A stretch of 55,000 bases of DNA from Symsagittifera roscoffensis (taxonomy: Eukaryota; Xenacoelomorpha; Acoela; Convolutidae). The stretch is from the NCBI RefSeq assembly GCF_963678635.1, contig NW_026970763.1:1-55000 (forward strand). Reading direction: 5' to 3'. The notes beneath the pieces are model-generated. The model worked only from the letters and a program-made list of their open reading frames with translations. It was not told the origin of the DNA and made no database searches. Made by a program: the position numbers and the translations under genes. Below, in pieces: positions 1-11,341 of this stretch. Positions within the stretch are counted from its first letter, which is position 1. Each line of letters starts with the position of its first letter.

Positions 1-632
1 AAAAACCACGGAAAACTGAAATTGAACAGCTCCCCAGAATGATTTACCAGTAACAAAGGTAATTGTGACTGCAGTCCTAATTATTAGTTTTTCTCTTCGA
101 AAATCAAAATTTCTTGAATTAACTTGGATTTTTATTCAAACCAATTTTAGAAGTTTTTCTACTAGTAGTCCAGTTTTTGTTCCACTTTTTTTTCTAAAAA
201 ACAATTTTTCTCGCACCTTTTTCTTTAATCATTGGATGGTTTTTTGGTTAGTCTTATTGGTAGCATAATGGTTTTAATTGCTAACTATTCTTGTGATTAC
301 TTTTTATAGTTGCAAGTTTTAAGGCAGTTATTTTTCAGCTGTCGATCTTGTGGCAAAAAAGACTTTGTATATGTGGTTTAATTAGTTGCCATTTAAAATC
401 TTAGTGGCAAAAAAGTGTCGGAATGGACGTGCTTTTTTGTTCAGTTTAAGTAAACTTTTATCTGCCGGATCTTTGAGATTTTAGTTTTATAATATTCCAA
501 CCCTAAAAAATCTTCTGAGATCTACAAAATCAAACTGCTTGACAGCGATAAATCCGTAAAGAAATATAGTCGAAAGGCGGCTTAAATCCCTTTCATAGGA
601 TCAAATGGTCCTTTACGCTCAACTGGTCGCAC
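1..632. other. AT-rich non-coding flank
   Basis: I find no supportable gene here. Open frames are short and low in complexity. Integrase-like coding begins to be readable only near 633. Confidence 0.5.
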
Positions 633-1405
633 TGCATTAGGCGTCTTGTTGAAATCAATTTCGAAGCAAAACATCCTCTGGCGCTATATGGTCCTCATCA
701 CCTAGTTGAATTTTTTGTTCGTTATCTTTATCTCAAGTATCATCATCATTCGTTTGATTATATGCGCGCGGTCATGCAGCATCGATTTGCCGTCATGAAA
801 TTGAGATTAACCCTCCATGAAGTCAAAAATAGATGCGTTCGATGTCAAAAGCGCAAAGCTGAGCGCGTCAATCCCATGATGTCGGTTCTCCCTCTAGAGC
901 GTTTAGGGTATCGAAAACCTACCTTTTGTTACTGCGGAGTTGACTTTTTTGGCCCATTTTATGTATCTGTCCGTAGGAGCTCAGAGAAGCGGTTGGGCTT
1001 TCTCTTTACTTGCATGGCAATTCGTTCGTCATGGGTATTGAGAGGTTCACTGCCCGCCAAGGAACTGCGTCTGTCATCTGGTTGGATAATGGCACAAACT
1101 TCGTGGGTGCCGAGAAGCAACTAAGTAAGTGCATCCAAACTTGTAATCAGCAGGCTCGCAGCCGCTTATCAGACAAAGGCATAAATTGGAAACCTAGTGC
1201 GCCACATCATAGTGGCTCATGGGTGCGTCAGGTAAGCTCCTGCAAGCGGGTACTCTATTCGATACTTCGATCCCGCAAATTAACGCCAGAATTACTGGAC
1301 AATACAACATTATGCTTGGTCAAGCAATCTTTAAATGCGCGACCACTGACTCCTATCAACAGTGATCCGGATAGTATGGAAGCTACTACGGTAGTAGAAG
1401 GGTGA
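633..1405 (+). pseudogene. BEL/Pao-type retrotransposon integrase fragment
   Basis: This is the integrase part of a BEL/Pao LTR retrotransposon Pol, which joins retroelement cDNA to the host chromosome. Visible landmarks are a His-rich/CVRC zinc-binding segment (codons near 740-850), the BEL-typical VDFFGPF stretch around 930-965, the DNGTNFVGA block near 1085-1115, and the WKPSAPHHSGSW and NARPLTPI blocks near 1188-1355. The reading frame changes near 1020, so two frames are needed: one open to 1124, the other from 1010 to 1405. No RT, RNase H or LTR is visible upstream, so this is a fragment. Its 3' part from 1249 lies inside the inverted repeat bounding the Polinton and is repeated in reverse at 22270-22429. 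The family call is from conserved blocks I recognise; the frame break is seen directly. Confidence 0.85.
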
Positions 1406-1660
1406 GGGAGAGTGGGGGGGGGGGGGTGGTGGGAGACCCCCATGTATTAAGATAGGGAATAGAACATCCGGTCTCCCAGCTATGTATTAAGATTGGGTAT
1501 AGAGTCTACAAGGTATTGAGATAGGGAATAGGTTTCCCAATGTATTAAGATAGCAAGTTTCAGATGGTAAGATGGTAAGTTTCAGAAAAATTTTTGGCGC
1601 CCGAGTTTTTTGAGCTCGATTTTGACAATACTTGCGTTTCTTAGTCAACTTCTACGGTTT
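1249..1660 (+). repeat. Left inverted repeat of the Polinton
   Basis: This pairs with 22013-22429 in reverse complement with few mismatches. Outer homology starts at GGTACTCTATTCG and inner homology ends shortly after the CAACTTCTACG motif. It contains a G-run (about 1416-1428) and four copies of an ATGTATTAAGATAGGGAATAG-like word at about 1441, 1481, 1511 and 1540. The outer ~157 bp are BEL integrase sequence, so the true Polinton terminus may lie inside this interval. Confidence 0.9.
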
Positions 1661-1882
1661 AGATGTTTTGATTATTGTTTTATAGGTTTGATTCAACGAG
1701 AAAACTATCTAAAGCTATACTGAAACCTAACAAAACTTCGAGAAAAAAATCATGTTTTTCGAAGAAAAAAAATTATATTCAAAAGATGAAGTATATAAAT
1801 CTCTGCTTCCTTTAATCATTTAACCTCAAGTTTACAGTTACTTAATCAATACTGAATTGAATGCTATTACACCATCAGTTAT
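1661..1882. other. Non-coding spacer between left repeat and polymerase 3' end
   Basis: AT-rich sequence with no supportable ORF. It would be the 3' untranslated part of the minus-strand polymerase transcript. Confidence 0.5.
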
Positions 1883-2312
1883 TTACAAGTTCAAAGGTTT
1901 TGTGTGTATTCCGTCGTCCTGAACTTGTCTTTTAGGGTAAAAGTAGCTCAATCCCTTCTTTGTTTGCTCGTATGTAGCAACCATATGATTCATGGTTATA
2001 AATCCTCTGTTTGTTGAAGTCAAGTTGATTGCTTCGTCGAGTACTTTCCTGTATTTTTCCATAGGCCCATCATCGGATTCCTCTAGAATTCTTTTATTCA
2101 AACCTTTGCTGCTAAACTTCTTTTTGTCTGATTTGTTGTCATAGCAACAATAAGTCTTGCTGCATAAACATAGCATCTCCGTACACCTAAATTTTTCTTT
2201 GAACAGACCAGGCTCTCGTTTATCGTGCTTCTTGTGAACGCTACAACATGTTCGTGAAGAAAAGTTTGTTTTTGAATCTGCTCTGAATGAATCTCTGCAA
2301 TCTTTACAGCGA
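1883..2312 (-). pseudogene. pPolB Cys-rich C-terminus
   Basis: Encodes the conserved end of Polinton polymerases. A CCSVHKKHDKREPG block (near 2220-2265) is followed by the LCLCSKTYCCYD cysteine cluster, SSKGLNKR, and a terminal THEQ-like segment read here as ATYEQTKKGLSYFYPKR. An ATG at 2176 opens 97 codons, but homology continues upstream in the same frame to about 2312, so the ATG is internal. The stop is TAA ending at 1883. Confidence 0.85.
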
Positions 2313-2382
2313 GTCCGTGTCCATTTCTAATTCCTCGAACTTACTTACATCACAAAATTTGTCAAAAAAATTGTAGTAAAGC

Positions 2383-3837
2383 TCAATTTTTTGCAGTAGT
2401 AAAGCAGGGTTCTTTGTGCTCAATTGTTGACTTTAGTAACTCAATCTCGTACAAGTCTTTCTGAACAGTGTTCAATCGTTTGAAGAGAGGTTCATTAATT
2501 GCTTTGTGTGTTTTCTCATCATTCAAATACTTTGTGATCGTATGTCTCGATCTGTCCATAATCTGGTAACCGTAGGATGAATTACCTAAAAGCTTCATAG
2601 TCTCTACAACAACACCGGATAAAGGGTTCTCATCTCCTTCCCTTCTAGCATCAACAACCGACTGAACAAACTTGTTGAAGCATTTTCGAGGGAGATACTG
2701 TACAAAGCGATAAACTTTTGTACACTGTAAGCCAAGTTCCATGTAGAAATTGAAAAGAGGAGTGTTGATGGAACTATTTTCTAGTTTGAAACTAGATATT
2801 AGCATACGCTGGGGATGCTTCAGAAGATCATTTTCAATGGCATAATTTTGCATATTTTCCCCAATGTCATTTCTTCCAACTTCAGTGTTTTTAAAAATTG
2901 GAGGAAAGTTAGAAAATTTTGCTTTCAGTTTGTCTGGAACAACCAAGTCGCACTGAATATAGCCATTAAGAGATCCATTTCTTATTTTTTCCAATAAAGA
3001 ATCAGTGGAGATAGGTCTTTTGTAGGGAAAGTTGGATCGGATATGATTCTTTATTTTTTCGTTCGTTTTGAAGTTTTGCCACCACTCACATTCCCACATC
3101 TCTTCGATTTTGTATTCTTTTTCGCGAATATACTCACGTCTCAAGTCATCCATCTCTCTCCTTTTGTTTCCTCTCTCAATATCTTCATCGCTAAGTGAGG
3201 GACGAGTCTCCTGGCAAGGACAAAAATGGTAAAAGCATCCCATTGCTTCAAACACTGTTTTGCAGTGATTGCAATATCCATCAACATTGAAACAGTCAAT
3301 TTTCTTTTGATTTCCAGATGTGTGGAAGCTCTCAGTTCTGCATTCTGGTCTGGTTTCTTGGTAGTAAGACATGACCATGTTCTCAAAATTGCGAGATCGG
3401 TTATGTCTAGTTTTGAATTTTTGCATATCGGAATCAAACTCCCATCTTGTGTACCATCCTGTTGGCATGTCTTGACATATTGAATAGGGATAGAGCTGGC
3501 TCGCATCAATTCCAACAATTGATTTGCAGACATTTGATGAATCCCGGATAAAGGTTTCATCCACAACAGCTTTCCGAGTAAACAGAATTAATGGTCCACC
3601 CGTCATATCCTCTCTAATTTTCTCGCACAAATCTCTATCACTTTCGCAAAAAGGGTAGACTTTTTCTTTGGTTGATTTGTGAAGAAAAGTATTTGCCAGA
3701 TTTGGAAGAGTACATCCAAGTTTTAACATATCAATTTCTTTTTGATGATAAAACTGAACCATTTTTTGCATTGCTTCAAGGGTTGGAACAACATCTTTGT
3801 TGTTGTACCACTGCAAAAAATCTTTAAATGTAGTCAT
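2383..3837 (-). pseudogene. pPolB palm segment, tandem copy A (3'-most)
   Basis: Third copy of the 484-codon palm frame. After its end, sequence near 2320-2335 still encodes motif C (MDTDSL), then stops at a TAA. The ~70 bp that follow motif C in copies B and C are missing here. The polymerase C-terminus resumes in another frame from about 2312. Confidence 0.85.
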
Positions 3838-4218
3838 TCCATGTTTCTGCCATATCTCCTGTAAATATTTGTAATTATCCCATCCAGATGCAGGTACTGA
3901 ATTGATTTGAAGTTTCTTTAGTGCTTGCTGCTCATCAAGTCCACTTGAATTCAGGTTCTGGTAATCCTTAAAGTCTTTATCAAGAGGGTTGTTGTTTTTC
4001 AGTTTACTGAAAAAGGCTTCGTATGGAGGTAATTCTTCACTCTCGAGCTTGTCTGGACTGTCAAACCACTCAATTTTTCCCAGTCACCTTTTTTCTCCGG
4101 TCGAATACAATCATACAAATTTTCCTCAGCAAGAGCTAAATACAGCGAGTCCGTGTCCATTTCTAATTCCTCGAACTTACTTACATCACAAAATTTGTCA
4201 AAAAAATTGTAGTAAAGC

Positions 4219-5673
4219 TCAATTTTTTGCAGTAGTAAAGCAGGGTTCTTTGTGCTCAATTGTTGACTCTACTAACTCAATCTTGTACAAGTCTTTCTGA
4301 ACAGTGTTCAATCGTTTGAAGAGATGTTCATTAATTGCTTTGTGTGTTTTCTCATCATTCAAATACTTTGTGATCGTATGTCTCGATCTGTCCATAATCT
4401 GGTAACCGTAGGATGAATTACCTAAAAGCTTCATAGTCTCTGCAACAACACCGGATAAAGGGTTCTCATCTCCTTCCCTTCTAGCATCAACAACCGACTG
4501 AACAAACTTGTTGAAGCATTTTCGAGGGAGATACTGTACAAAGCGATAAACTTTTGTACACTGTAAGCCAAGTTCCATGTAGAAATTGAAAAGAGGAGTA
4601 TTGATGGAACTATTTTCTAGTTTGAAACTAGATATTAGCATACGCTGGGGATGCTTCAGAAGATCATTTTCAATGGCATAACTTTGCATATATTCCCCAA
4701 TGTCATTTCTTCCAACTTCAGTGTTTTTAAAAATTGGAGGAAAGTTAGAAAATTTTGCTTTCAGTTTGTCTGGAACAACCAATTCGCACTGAATATAGCC
4801 ATTAAGAGATCCATTTCTTATTTTTTTCAATAAAGAATCAGTGGAGATAGGTCTTTTGTAGGGAAAGTTGGATCGGATATGATTCTTTATTTTTTCGTTC
4901 GTTTTGAAGTTTTGCCACCACTCACATTCCCACATCTCTTCGATTTTGTATTCTTTTTCGCGAATATACTCACGTCTCAAGTCATCCATCTCTCTACTTT
5001 TGTTTCCACTCTCAATATCTTCATCGCTAAGTGAGGGACGAGTCTCCTGGCAAGGACAAAAATGGTAAAAGCATCCCATTGTTTCAAACACTGTTTTGCA
5101 GTGATTGCAATATCCATCAACATTGAAACGGTCAATTTTCTTTTGATTTCCAGATGTGTGGAAGCTCTCAGTTCTGCATTCTGGTCTGGTTTCTTGGTAG
5201 TAAGACATAACCATGTTCTCAAAATTGCGAGATCGGTTATGTCTAGTTTTGAATTTTTGCATATCGGAATCAAACTCCCATCTTGTGTACAATCCTGTTG
5301 GCATGTCTTGACATATTGAATAGGGATAGAGCTGGCTCGCATCAATTCCAACAATTGATTTGCAGACATTTGATGAATCCCGGATAAAGGTTTCATCCAC
5401 AACAGCTTTCCGAGTAAACAGAATTGATGGTCCACCCGTCATATCCTCTCTAATTTTCTCGCACAAATCTCTATCACTTTCGCAAAAAGGGTAGACTTTT
5501 TCTTTGGTTGATTTGTGAAGAAAAGTATTTGCCAGATTTGGAAGAGTACATCCAAGTTTTAACATATCAATTTCTTTTTGATGATAAAACTGAACCATTT
5601 TTTGCATTGCTTCAAGGGTTGGAACAACATCTTTGTTGTTGTACCACTGCAAAAAATCTTTAAATGTAGTCAT
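4219..5673 (-). pseudogene. pPolB palm segment, tandem copy B (middle)
   Basis: Same 484-codon frame and motifs as copy C, with a handful of unique substitutions (for example PTGLYTR for PTGWYTR and KKIDRF for KKIDCF). Motif C lies in a separate frame at 3999-4259. At 4071/4072 the unit joins the next copy: the post-motif-C GDWEK codons run directly into sequence from upstream of the palm. That junction marks the tandem duplication point. Confidence 0.85.
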
Positions 5674-6054
5674 TCCATGTTTCTGCCATATCTCCTGTAA
5701 ATATTTGTAATTATCCCATCCAGATGCAGGTACTGAATTGATTTGAAGTTTCTTTAGTGCTTGCTGCTCATCAAGTCCACTTGAATTCAGGTTCTGGTAA
5801 TCCTTAAAGTCTTTATCAAGAGGGTTGTTGTTTTTCAGTTTACTGAAAAAGGCTTCGTATGGAGATAATTCTTCACTCTCGAGCTTGTCTGGACTGTCAA
5901 ACCACTCAATTTTTCCCAGTCACCTTTTTTCTCCGGTCGAATACAATCATACAAATTTTCCTCAGCAACAGCTAAATACAGCGAGTCCGTGTCCATTTCT
6001 AATTCCTCGAACTTACTTACATCACAAAATTTGTCAAAAAAATTGTAGTAAAGC

Positions 6055-7509
6055 TCAATTTTTTGCAGTAGTAAAGCAGGGTTCTTTGTGCTCAATTGTT
6101 GACTCTACTAACTCAATCTTGTACAAGTCTTTCTGAACAGTGTTCAATCGTTTGAAGAGATGTTCATTAATTGCTTTGTGTGTTTTCTCATCATTCAAAT
6201 ACTTTGTGATCGTATGTCTCGATCTGTCCATAATCTGGTAACCGTAGGATGAATTACCTAAAAGCTTCATAGTCTCTGCAACAACACCGGATAAAGGGTT
6301 CTCATCTCCTTCCCTTCTAGCATCAACAACCGACTGAACAAACTTGTTGAAGCATTTTCGAGGGAGATACTGTACAAAGCGATAAACTTTTGTACACTGT
6401 AAGCCAAGTTCCATGTAGAAATTGAAAAGAGGAGTATTGATGGAACTATTTTCTAGTTTGAAACTAGATATTAGCATACGCTGGGGATGCTTCAGAAGAT
6501 CATTTTCAATGGCATAACTTTGCATATATTCCCCAATGTCATTTCTTCCAACTTCAGTGTTTTTAAAAATTGGAGGAAAGTTAGAAAATTTTGCTTTCAG
6601 TTTGTCTGGAACAACCAAGTCGCACTGAATATAGCCATTAAGAGATCCATTTCTTATTTTTTCCAATAAAGAATCAGTGGAGATAGGTCTTTTGTAGGGA
6701 AAGTTGGATCGGATATGATTCTTTATTTTTTCGTTCGTTTTGAAGTTTTGCCACCACTCACATTCCCACATCTCTTCGATTTTGTATCCTTTTTCGCGAA
6801 TATACTCACGTCTCAAGTCATCCATCTCTCTCCTTTTGTTTCCTCTCTCAATATCTTCATCGCTAAGTGAGGGACGAGTCTCCTGGCAAGGACAAAAATG
6901 GTAAAAGCATCCCATTGCTTCAAACACTGTTTTGCAGTGATTGCAATATCCATCAACATTGAAACAGTCAATTTTCTTTTGATTTCCAGATGTGTGGAAG
7001 CTCTCAGTTCTGCATTCTGGTCTGGTTTCTTGGTAGTAAGACATGACCATGTTCTCAAAATTGCGAGATCGGTTATGTCTAGTTTTGAATTTTTGCATAT
7101 CGGAATCAAACTCCCATCTTGTGTACCATCCTGTTGGCATGTCTTGACATATTGAATAGGGATAGAGCTGGCTCGCATCAATTCCAACAATTGATTTGCA
7201 GACATTTGATGAATCCCGGATAAAGGTTTCATCCACAACAGCTTTCCGAGTAAACAGAATTAATGGTCCACCCGTCATATCCTCTCTAATTTTCTCGCAC
7301 AAATCTCTATCACTTTCGCAAAAAGGGTAGACTTTTTCTTTGGTTGATTTGTGAAGAAAAGTATTTGCCAGATTTGGAAGAGTACATCCAAGTTTTAACA
7401 TATCAATTTCTTTTTGATGATAAAACTGAACCATTTTTTGCATTGCTTCAAGGGTTGGAACAACATCTTTGTTGTTGTACCACTGCAAAAAATCTTTAAA
7501 TGTAGTCAT
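6055..7509 (-). pseudogene. pPolB palm segment, tandem copy C (5'-most)
   Basis: A 484-codon open frame starting at an internal ATG. It holds family-B motif A (GIDASQLYPYS), a Cys/His-rich insertion (CNHC...CFYHFCPC), the WECEWW and FPYKRP blocks typical of pPolB, and motif B (LLGNSSYGYQ). The ORF then leaves the true frame at the HKEPCFTTAKN end. Motif C follows in another frame (5835-6095, MDTDSLYLA). It lies in the first of three tandem 1,836-bp units and is nearly identical to copy A. Confidence 0.85.
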
Positions 7510-7670
7510 TCCATGTTTCTGCCATATCTCCTGTAAATATTTGTAATTATCCCATCCAGATGCAGGTACTGAATTGATTTGAAGTTTCTTTAGTGCTTGC
7601 TGCTCATCAAGTCCACTTGAATTCAGGTTCTGGTAATCCTTAAAGTCTTTATCAAGAGGGTTGTTGTTTT

Positions 7671-8870
7671 TCAGTTTACTGAAAAAGGCTTCGTATGGAG
7701 GTAATTCTTCACTCTCGAGCTTGTCTGGACTGGCAAACCACTCATAAGGGAAAAACCCTTTTGTCTCACTGGCTTTGTAAGCTTTAAGATATCGAGAAAC
7801 TTTATATCTCCAAACTTGAAGGATATGAAATCGTTAGCCTTTTTGATAACCATAGGTTCAGCTTCTTTATCATTGATTAAGTAGGGAATCAGATAGCTCT
7901 TGATCAAGTTCAGATCATATCTTCCACTATTAAGCCCAAATACAGGTAACGTGTTAACATACCTCTCCAGATTTTGTTTCAAATCAATCAGCTGATTTTT
8001 CTGCATTCTCAAAAACTGAGTTGACATATCAGTTTCCTCTCTATCTTCTATACAATCATCTTCGTATTCAAAGTTTTCAGTTGGAAGATTTCGACATCTT
8101 TCATTCAACTCTTGGAAAATTTTTGACATCCGCTCATTCACTACTCTTTCAACATCTTGAAATTTAGTTCTCATTTCGAGCTTACTTTTCGCCAAAATTT
8201 CGAGTTTGATTACAAAATCGATAATAAGCTTTTGCGGATCCTTGTTATAAAGAAAAATTGGTTCATCTATCAGGTTCGAGGATATTGATACAGAAATTGG
8301 AACGTGTTTTCCAATCCAAGTTGTTGTTTGGGTAGCTTTCAGTTCATCTGATGGAACACATATCGACTCAAAATCGAAAATGGCTAGGTTGTTGATTAGT
8401 GTGTTATCTTTCGAAACTGGGATATTGAAACCTTCCAACTTTTCAAATAGCGTTTCTCGAAGTGCATATACATTCTTTGGATAAATGTGTCGCACTCTAT
8501 CTTTACAAGACATAAGATGTCTGTTGAAGTTGTCTGATCTGTTGAAGAAACAGTCACAGCTAGGACATCGAAAACACTTGAAGAAAGAATCAATATCATT
8601 CGTATGAATGATATGGTTGTTGAATCTTAGCGATTTCACTGTTTTTTTGAATTTTCCAATACTTCGCCTGGCTAATTCTCCAACATATTCTCCTTCTTGA
8701 ATATCAAAATCGTAAATGAATATGTTTCGTTCAACTATTCCCTCTACAACAGGTAAATCATCGATTGACACTCCACGAAAATTCTTCGGATCGTATCCAG
8801 ATTTTGATATAAACTCTGTAAACAGCTGAGATGTATGAGCATCGAGGTTACTATGACCATGCAAATACAT
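7671..8870 (-). pseudogene. pPolB 3'-5' exonuclease region
   Basis: Proofreading exonuclease of the polymerase. Visible motifs: a CPSC...H...C finger-like segment (residues ~100-120), Exo I as IFDFES (~165-170), Exo II as GLNSGRYDLNLIK (~315-328) and the start of Exo III as KFLDIL near the break. Around 7787 the frame shifts, as if a short stretch of Exo III was deleted. The remaining ~35 residues of this ORF are out of frame with the downstream palm. The in-frame continuation is visible in another frame up to the 7743 repeat boundary. Confidence 0.85.
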
Positions 8871-8872
8871 TG

Positions 8873-9771
8873 TTAACGCACGGAAAAGACAAAGCTGATT
8901 TTTTTGAATGGTTGTTTATCTTTGTCCGATAAAAGATATTTTACTTGCGTATGTCGTAGTAAATGTTCAGGTAAGACAGAGTCTGGACATCCCATTGGGA
9001 TGTTTTTCAGAAGTGCAGCAAAAATAGTAACATTTGTGATCAACTTGAACCTCCACTTTGTGTTCTGACGTTCTTGGGTGCATTGCTCCACGATATCAAA
9101 CTTTTCAACTTTTCCCTGGATTGTAATCAAATCCGCTTTTGTACACAGTAAATGCAATTTTTCGAACAAAGTATTGTTTTCGTGTGCATAGTAATACCGA
9201 TATTCTCCCGTTTCGACATTACGGAGAACATATCCAAGAGCAATATTGATTTTTGCAGCGGAAACTAGCTTGTTGAAGACTTCTTCAAGCTTATCGTTGA
9301 TAATCTTGGTATCTAACTTTGACATTTGAAAGTTAAATACCTTATGCCTCCCATTCTCCATCTCAGTTTCCACCAAGAAATGCTGACAAGCTCTCAACTC
9401 CTCTTTGAGTTTCTCTCCATCTTCCCCTTCCTCCTCCAAAATCTTGTTCAAGTCTGCCACCGTATCACTTTCGCCCCGTTGTTTCCGTTGTTTCGCCCCA
9501 TGTTCTTTTCTCCGATGTTGTTGGAGAGAGTAGTAACTCGGAAACTCCTGCTCACAAGACGAGCAAACCGTTGATTGCTTGGAAGTTGATGGAGCATGCT
9601 TTTTGGCCACGTGATAATTCATTTCCTGTTGATTGTAAGTGAAATACCTACAATAAGGACAATAAATAACTCCTTTAGCACATTTTTTTGATGTCAAGCC
9701 ACATGTTGACAAACATACATGTTTCCACAACCCCCACACTGCATTTTCTCGTTTCTATTCAGCGACGGCAT
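8873..9771 (-). pseudogene. pPolB N-terminal zinc-binding region
   Basis: The first ~25 codons from ATG 9771 contain a CGGCGNMYVC zinc-ribbon-like motif and then hit a TGA near 9696. A second frame carries on to 8873 with CPYC...H....H and CSSC...H....H finger patterns. These are followed by an acidic linker and a conserved region of unknown fold ending near the exonuclease. Such an N-terminal extension is known in animal Polinton polymerases; its role (terminal protein or primer-related) is uncertain. Continuity with the next piece requires a frame change at a T-run near 8900. Confidence 0.8.
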
Positions 9772-10114
9772 CTAAAAATGAGAGAATTAATAAGTAGTAA
9801 GGTAAAGCTGTTAGTACTTGGTACATATCAAATTGGGAGATTTAAAATGTTCCAAAAATTTAATAAAAACAATTTTTACTTACTTTGATTTGTTAAAAAT
9901 ATTTGAAATTTATTTCAAGTAGATATACAAAGTATAGAGCAGTTGCTTTTAACGTACAAGAAAATCAGAATGAAATACGTTTTTTTTTGCTGTTTATTAG
10001 AGAAAATCAACCAATCAGAATTGAAAATTTTTTTAGTAACACTGTTTGTTGGAAATCAACCACTAAAAGTGAATTGTTTATTATTTTTAAAAAACCTTAA
10101 TCATTATTTGAAAA
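9772..10114. promoter_or_regulatory. Divergent intergenic region between polymerase and plus-strand genes
   Basis: About 340 bp separate the minus-strand polymerase start from the first plus-strand ORF, so it probably holds promoters for both directions. It contains a CCAATCAG word near 10008, the reverse of the ATTGG iterons further right. No confident TATA assignment. Confidence 0.35.
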
Positions 10115-10411
10115 ATGTCTATTAAAAAACATTTGAGCTTCCTTGAGTTACTTTACAAGAAAAAACAAAAAATTCCAATTGATTTTCTTATTGATGAAAT
10201 AGATGTTGACTCTTACTTTTTTCATAATTTTTTGGACGTCTTTATTGTACAAAATAAAGTTACCCGACTAAGTAAAGGTCTCTTCAGAGAAACTTACTCA
10301 ATCAAAGAGTTTACTTTTGATCCACATATTGCCTATCAAAATTTTAAACTTACGGCTGAATTACACCTCACAAGGAAAGAAATTTTTTTATTCTCGAGAG
10401 TTGGAAATTAA
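10115..10411 (+). CDS. Small hypothetical protein, 98 aa
   Basis: ATG-initiated open frame in the Polinton, first on the plus strand after the divergent promoter region. The product is Lys/Phe/Leu-rich with no signal peptide or clear transmembrane segment. I recognise no domain. Followed by about 290 bp of non-coding sequence. Confidence 0.45.
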   Translation: MSIKKHLSFLELLYKKKQKIPIDFLIDEIDVDSYFFHNFLDVFIVQNKVTRLSKGLFRETYSIKEFTFDPHIAYQNFKLTAELHLTRKEIFLFSRVGN

Positions 10412-10700
10412 TCAAAAAGTCGTTCGATAATATATCAAAAACTCTTTTTATCCCCTACCCAATACCCAAATTTGTAAAAACTCCCCAGCAAAGTTCTTTA
10501 TTCCTTCATTTCTTTAAGGATTTCAAAAGTTCAAAATCTTGCTTGATCAGGTTGGGAATCAGATTTGCAGAAGTTTGCTTTGAAAAATTCGTCAACTTTG
10601 AGTTATCCCCCCAAATTTAAATAAAAATTGAAGATCTTGACTATCTACTCAAAAATCAGCAAATTTTAATCGATTACATACAAAAAATTCAATTAACTTG
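10412..10700. other. Non-coding spacer in Polinton
   Basis: AT-rich, with no ORF, repeat or RNA structure I can support. Confidence 0.4.
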
Positions 10701-10859
10701 ATGAAAAAAGTTGCAGAGATGTTACTTTCATTAATTTTCTTTCTTTTGTTACTTATATCAGCAATATTTCTTATTTTTACTGCAAACAACTTTTGGTCAT
10801 TTATTTTTGCAATTGTTTTTGTGTATATTTTTACTTATTTGGAAGATTTAAGTCCTTAA
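10701..10859 (+). CDS. Small two-helix membrane protein, 52 aa
   Basis: A short ATG-to-TAA frame. The product begins MKKVAEM, then has two hydrophobic runs (residues ~8-28 rich in L/I/F, and ~31-46 rich in F/I/V) split by a TANNFW turn. It ends with an acidic EDLSP tail. Small membrane proteins are common in polintoviruses, but I cannot name this one. The hydrophobic pattern supports coding; the length leaves doubt. Confidence 0.45.
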   Translation: MKKVAEMLLSLIFFLLLLISAIFLIFTANNFWSFIFAIVFVYIFTYLEDLSP

Positions 10860-10869
10860 ACATTTCTCT

Positions 10870-11052
10870 GATTGGATACGACAACTAGAACAAAAATGAA
10901 CATTTTTGTGAGTGGAAACGACAATATCCAAAATGGAGCTTTGTTTCCGATTGGACAAGACTTTTATCCAAGAACACCATAAAAGGAAGCTGAAATGTGA
11001 TTGGACACGACTACAATCCAAATAAGGAAAATCAATTCTGATTGGTCAAACC
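10870..11052 (+). promoter_or_regulatory. Five ATTGG (inverted CCAAT) iterons about 40 bp apart
   Basis: Copies of GATTGGACACGAC-like sequence start at 10870, 10910, 10949, 10999 and 11039, with spacings of 40, 39, 50 and 40 bp. ATTGG is the reverse of a CCAAT box. They lie 290-470 bp upstream of the acidic-protein ORF and look like an iterated factor-binding site. Confidence 0.55.
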
Positions 11053-11341
11053 CACTCATTCGAGTTGAAGATATCCCTAACTCCTAACTAAAAATCATTT
11101 TATTTTCAACTTAACTACCGTCAACTACCTCCTCTCTCAGCTCTAAATACCTTAATTTCAACTTATCTTCCGTCAGCCACCCTTCTCTCAGCTCTTTCTT
11201 GTTTTTTTTTCTTTAACTCAGTTTATTGCTCAAAATGATCTTCTCAGTGCAAAACAGCAATCTCAAATACTCTGTATAATTTTTGCCTGATCTAGCACAA
11301 ATTCAGTGCGAGAAACAGTCTCTGGAGTTTTTCTGGCACGA

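Larger units (their letters stand above)
2305..7743. repeat. Tandem triplication of a 1,836-bp polymerase unit
   Basis: Three head-to-tail copies: about 5908-7743, 4072-5907 and 2305-4071 (the last truncated). Offsets between equivalent points are exactly 1,836 bp. Copies differ by only scattered substitutions, and all share the same frame break before motif C, so that lesion predates the amplification. Confidence 0.95.
1883..9771 (-). pseudogene. Protein-primed DNA polymerase B (pPolB), broken and partly triplicated
   Basis: The replicative polymerase of the Polinton, which copies the element's linear DNA from a protein primer. Reading down from 9771: zinc-binding N-terminus, 3'-5' exonuclease, palm with family-B motifs, and Cys-rich C-terminus. 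It is not a single ORF. Frame changes occur near 9696, near 8900 (T-run) and near 7787 (short deletion in the exonuclease). Another frame change lies just upstream of motif C, at the end of each 484-codon ORF. A deletion removes sequence after motif C in the last copy (near 2305). A 1,836-bp unit covering the palm is present three times, which adds 3.67 kb. Start ATG chosen at 9771 because it is in frame with the CGGC zinc motif; an alternative ATG lies at 9744. Pieces are listed separately. Family assignment is secure; activity is not expected from the sequence as read. Confidence 0.93.

Noticed and set aside
3226-3483. Plus-strand ORFs inside the polymerase copies (also 2815, 4651, 5062, 6487, 6898)
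   Set aside because: They recur at the same place in each 1,836-bp copy, opposite the real polymerase frame, and have no recognisable features.
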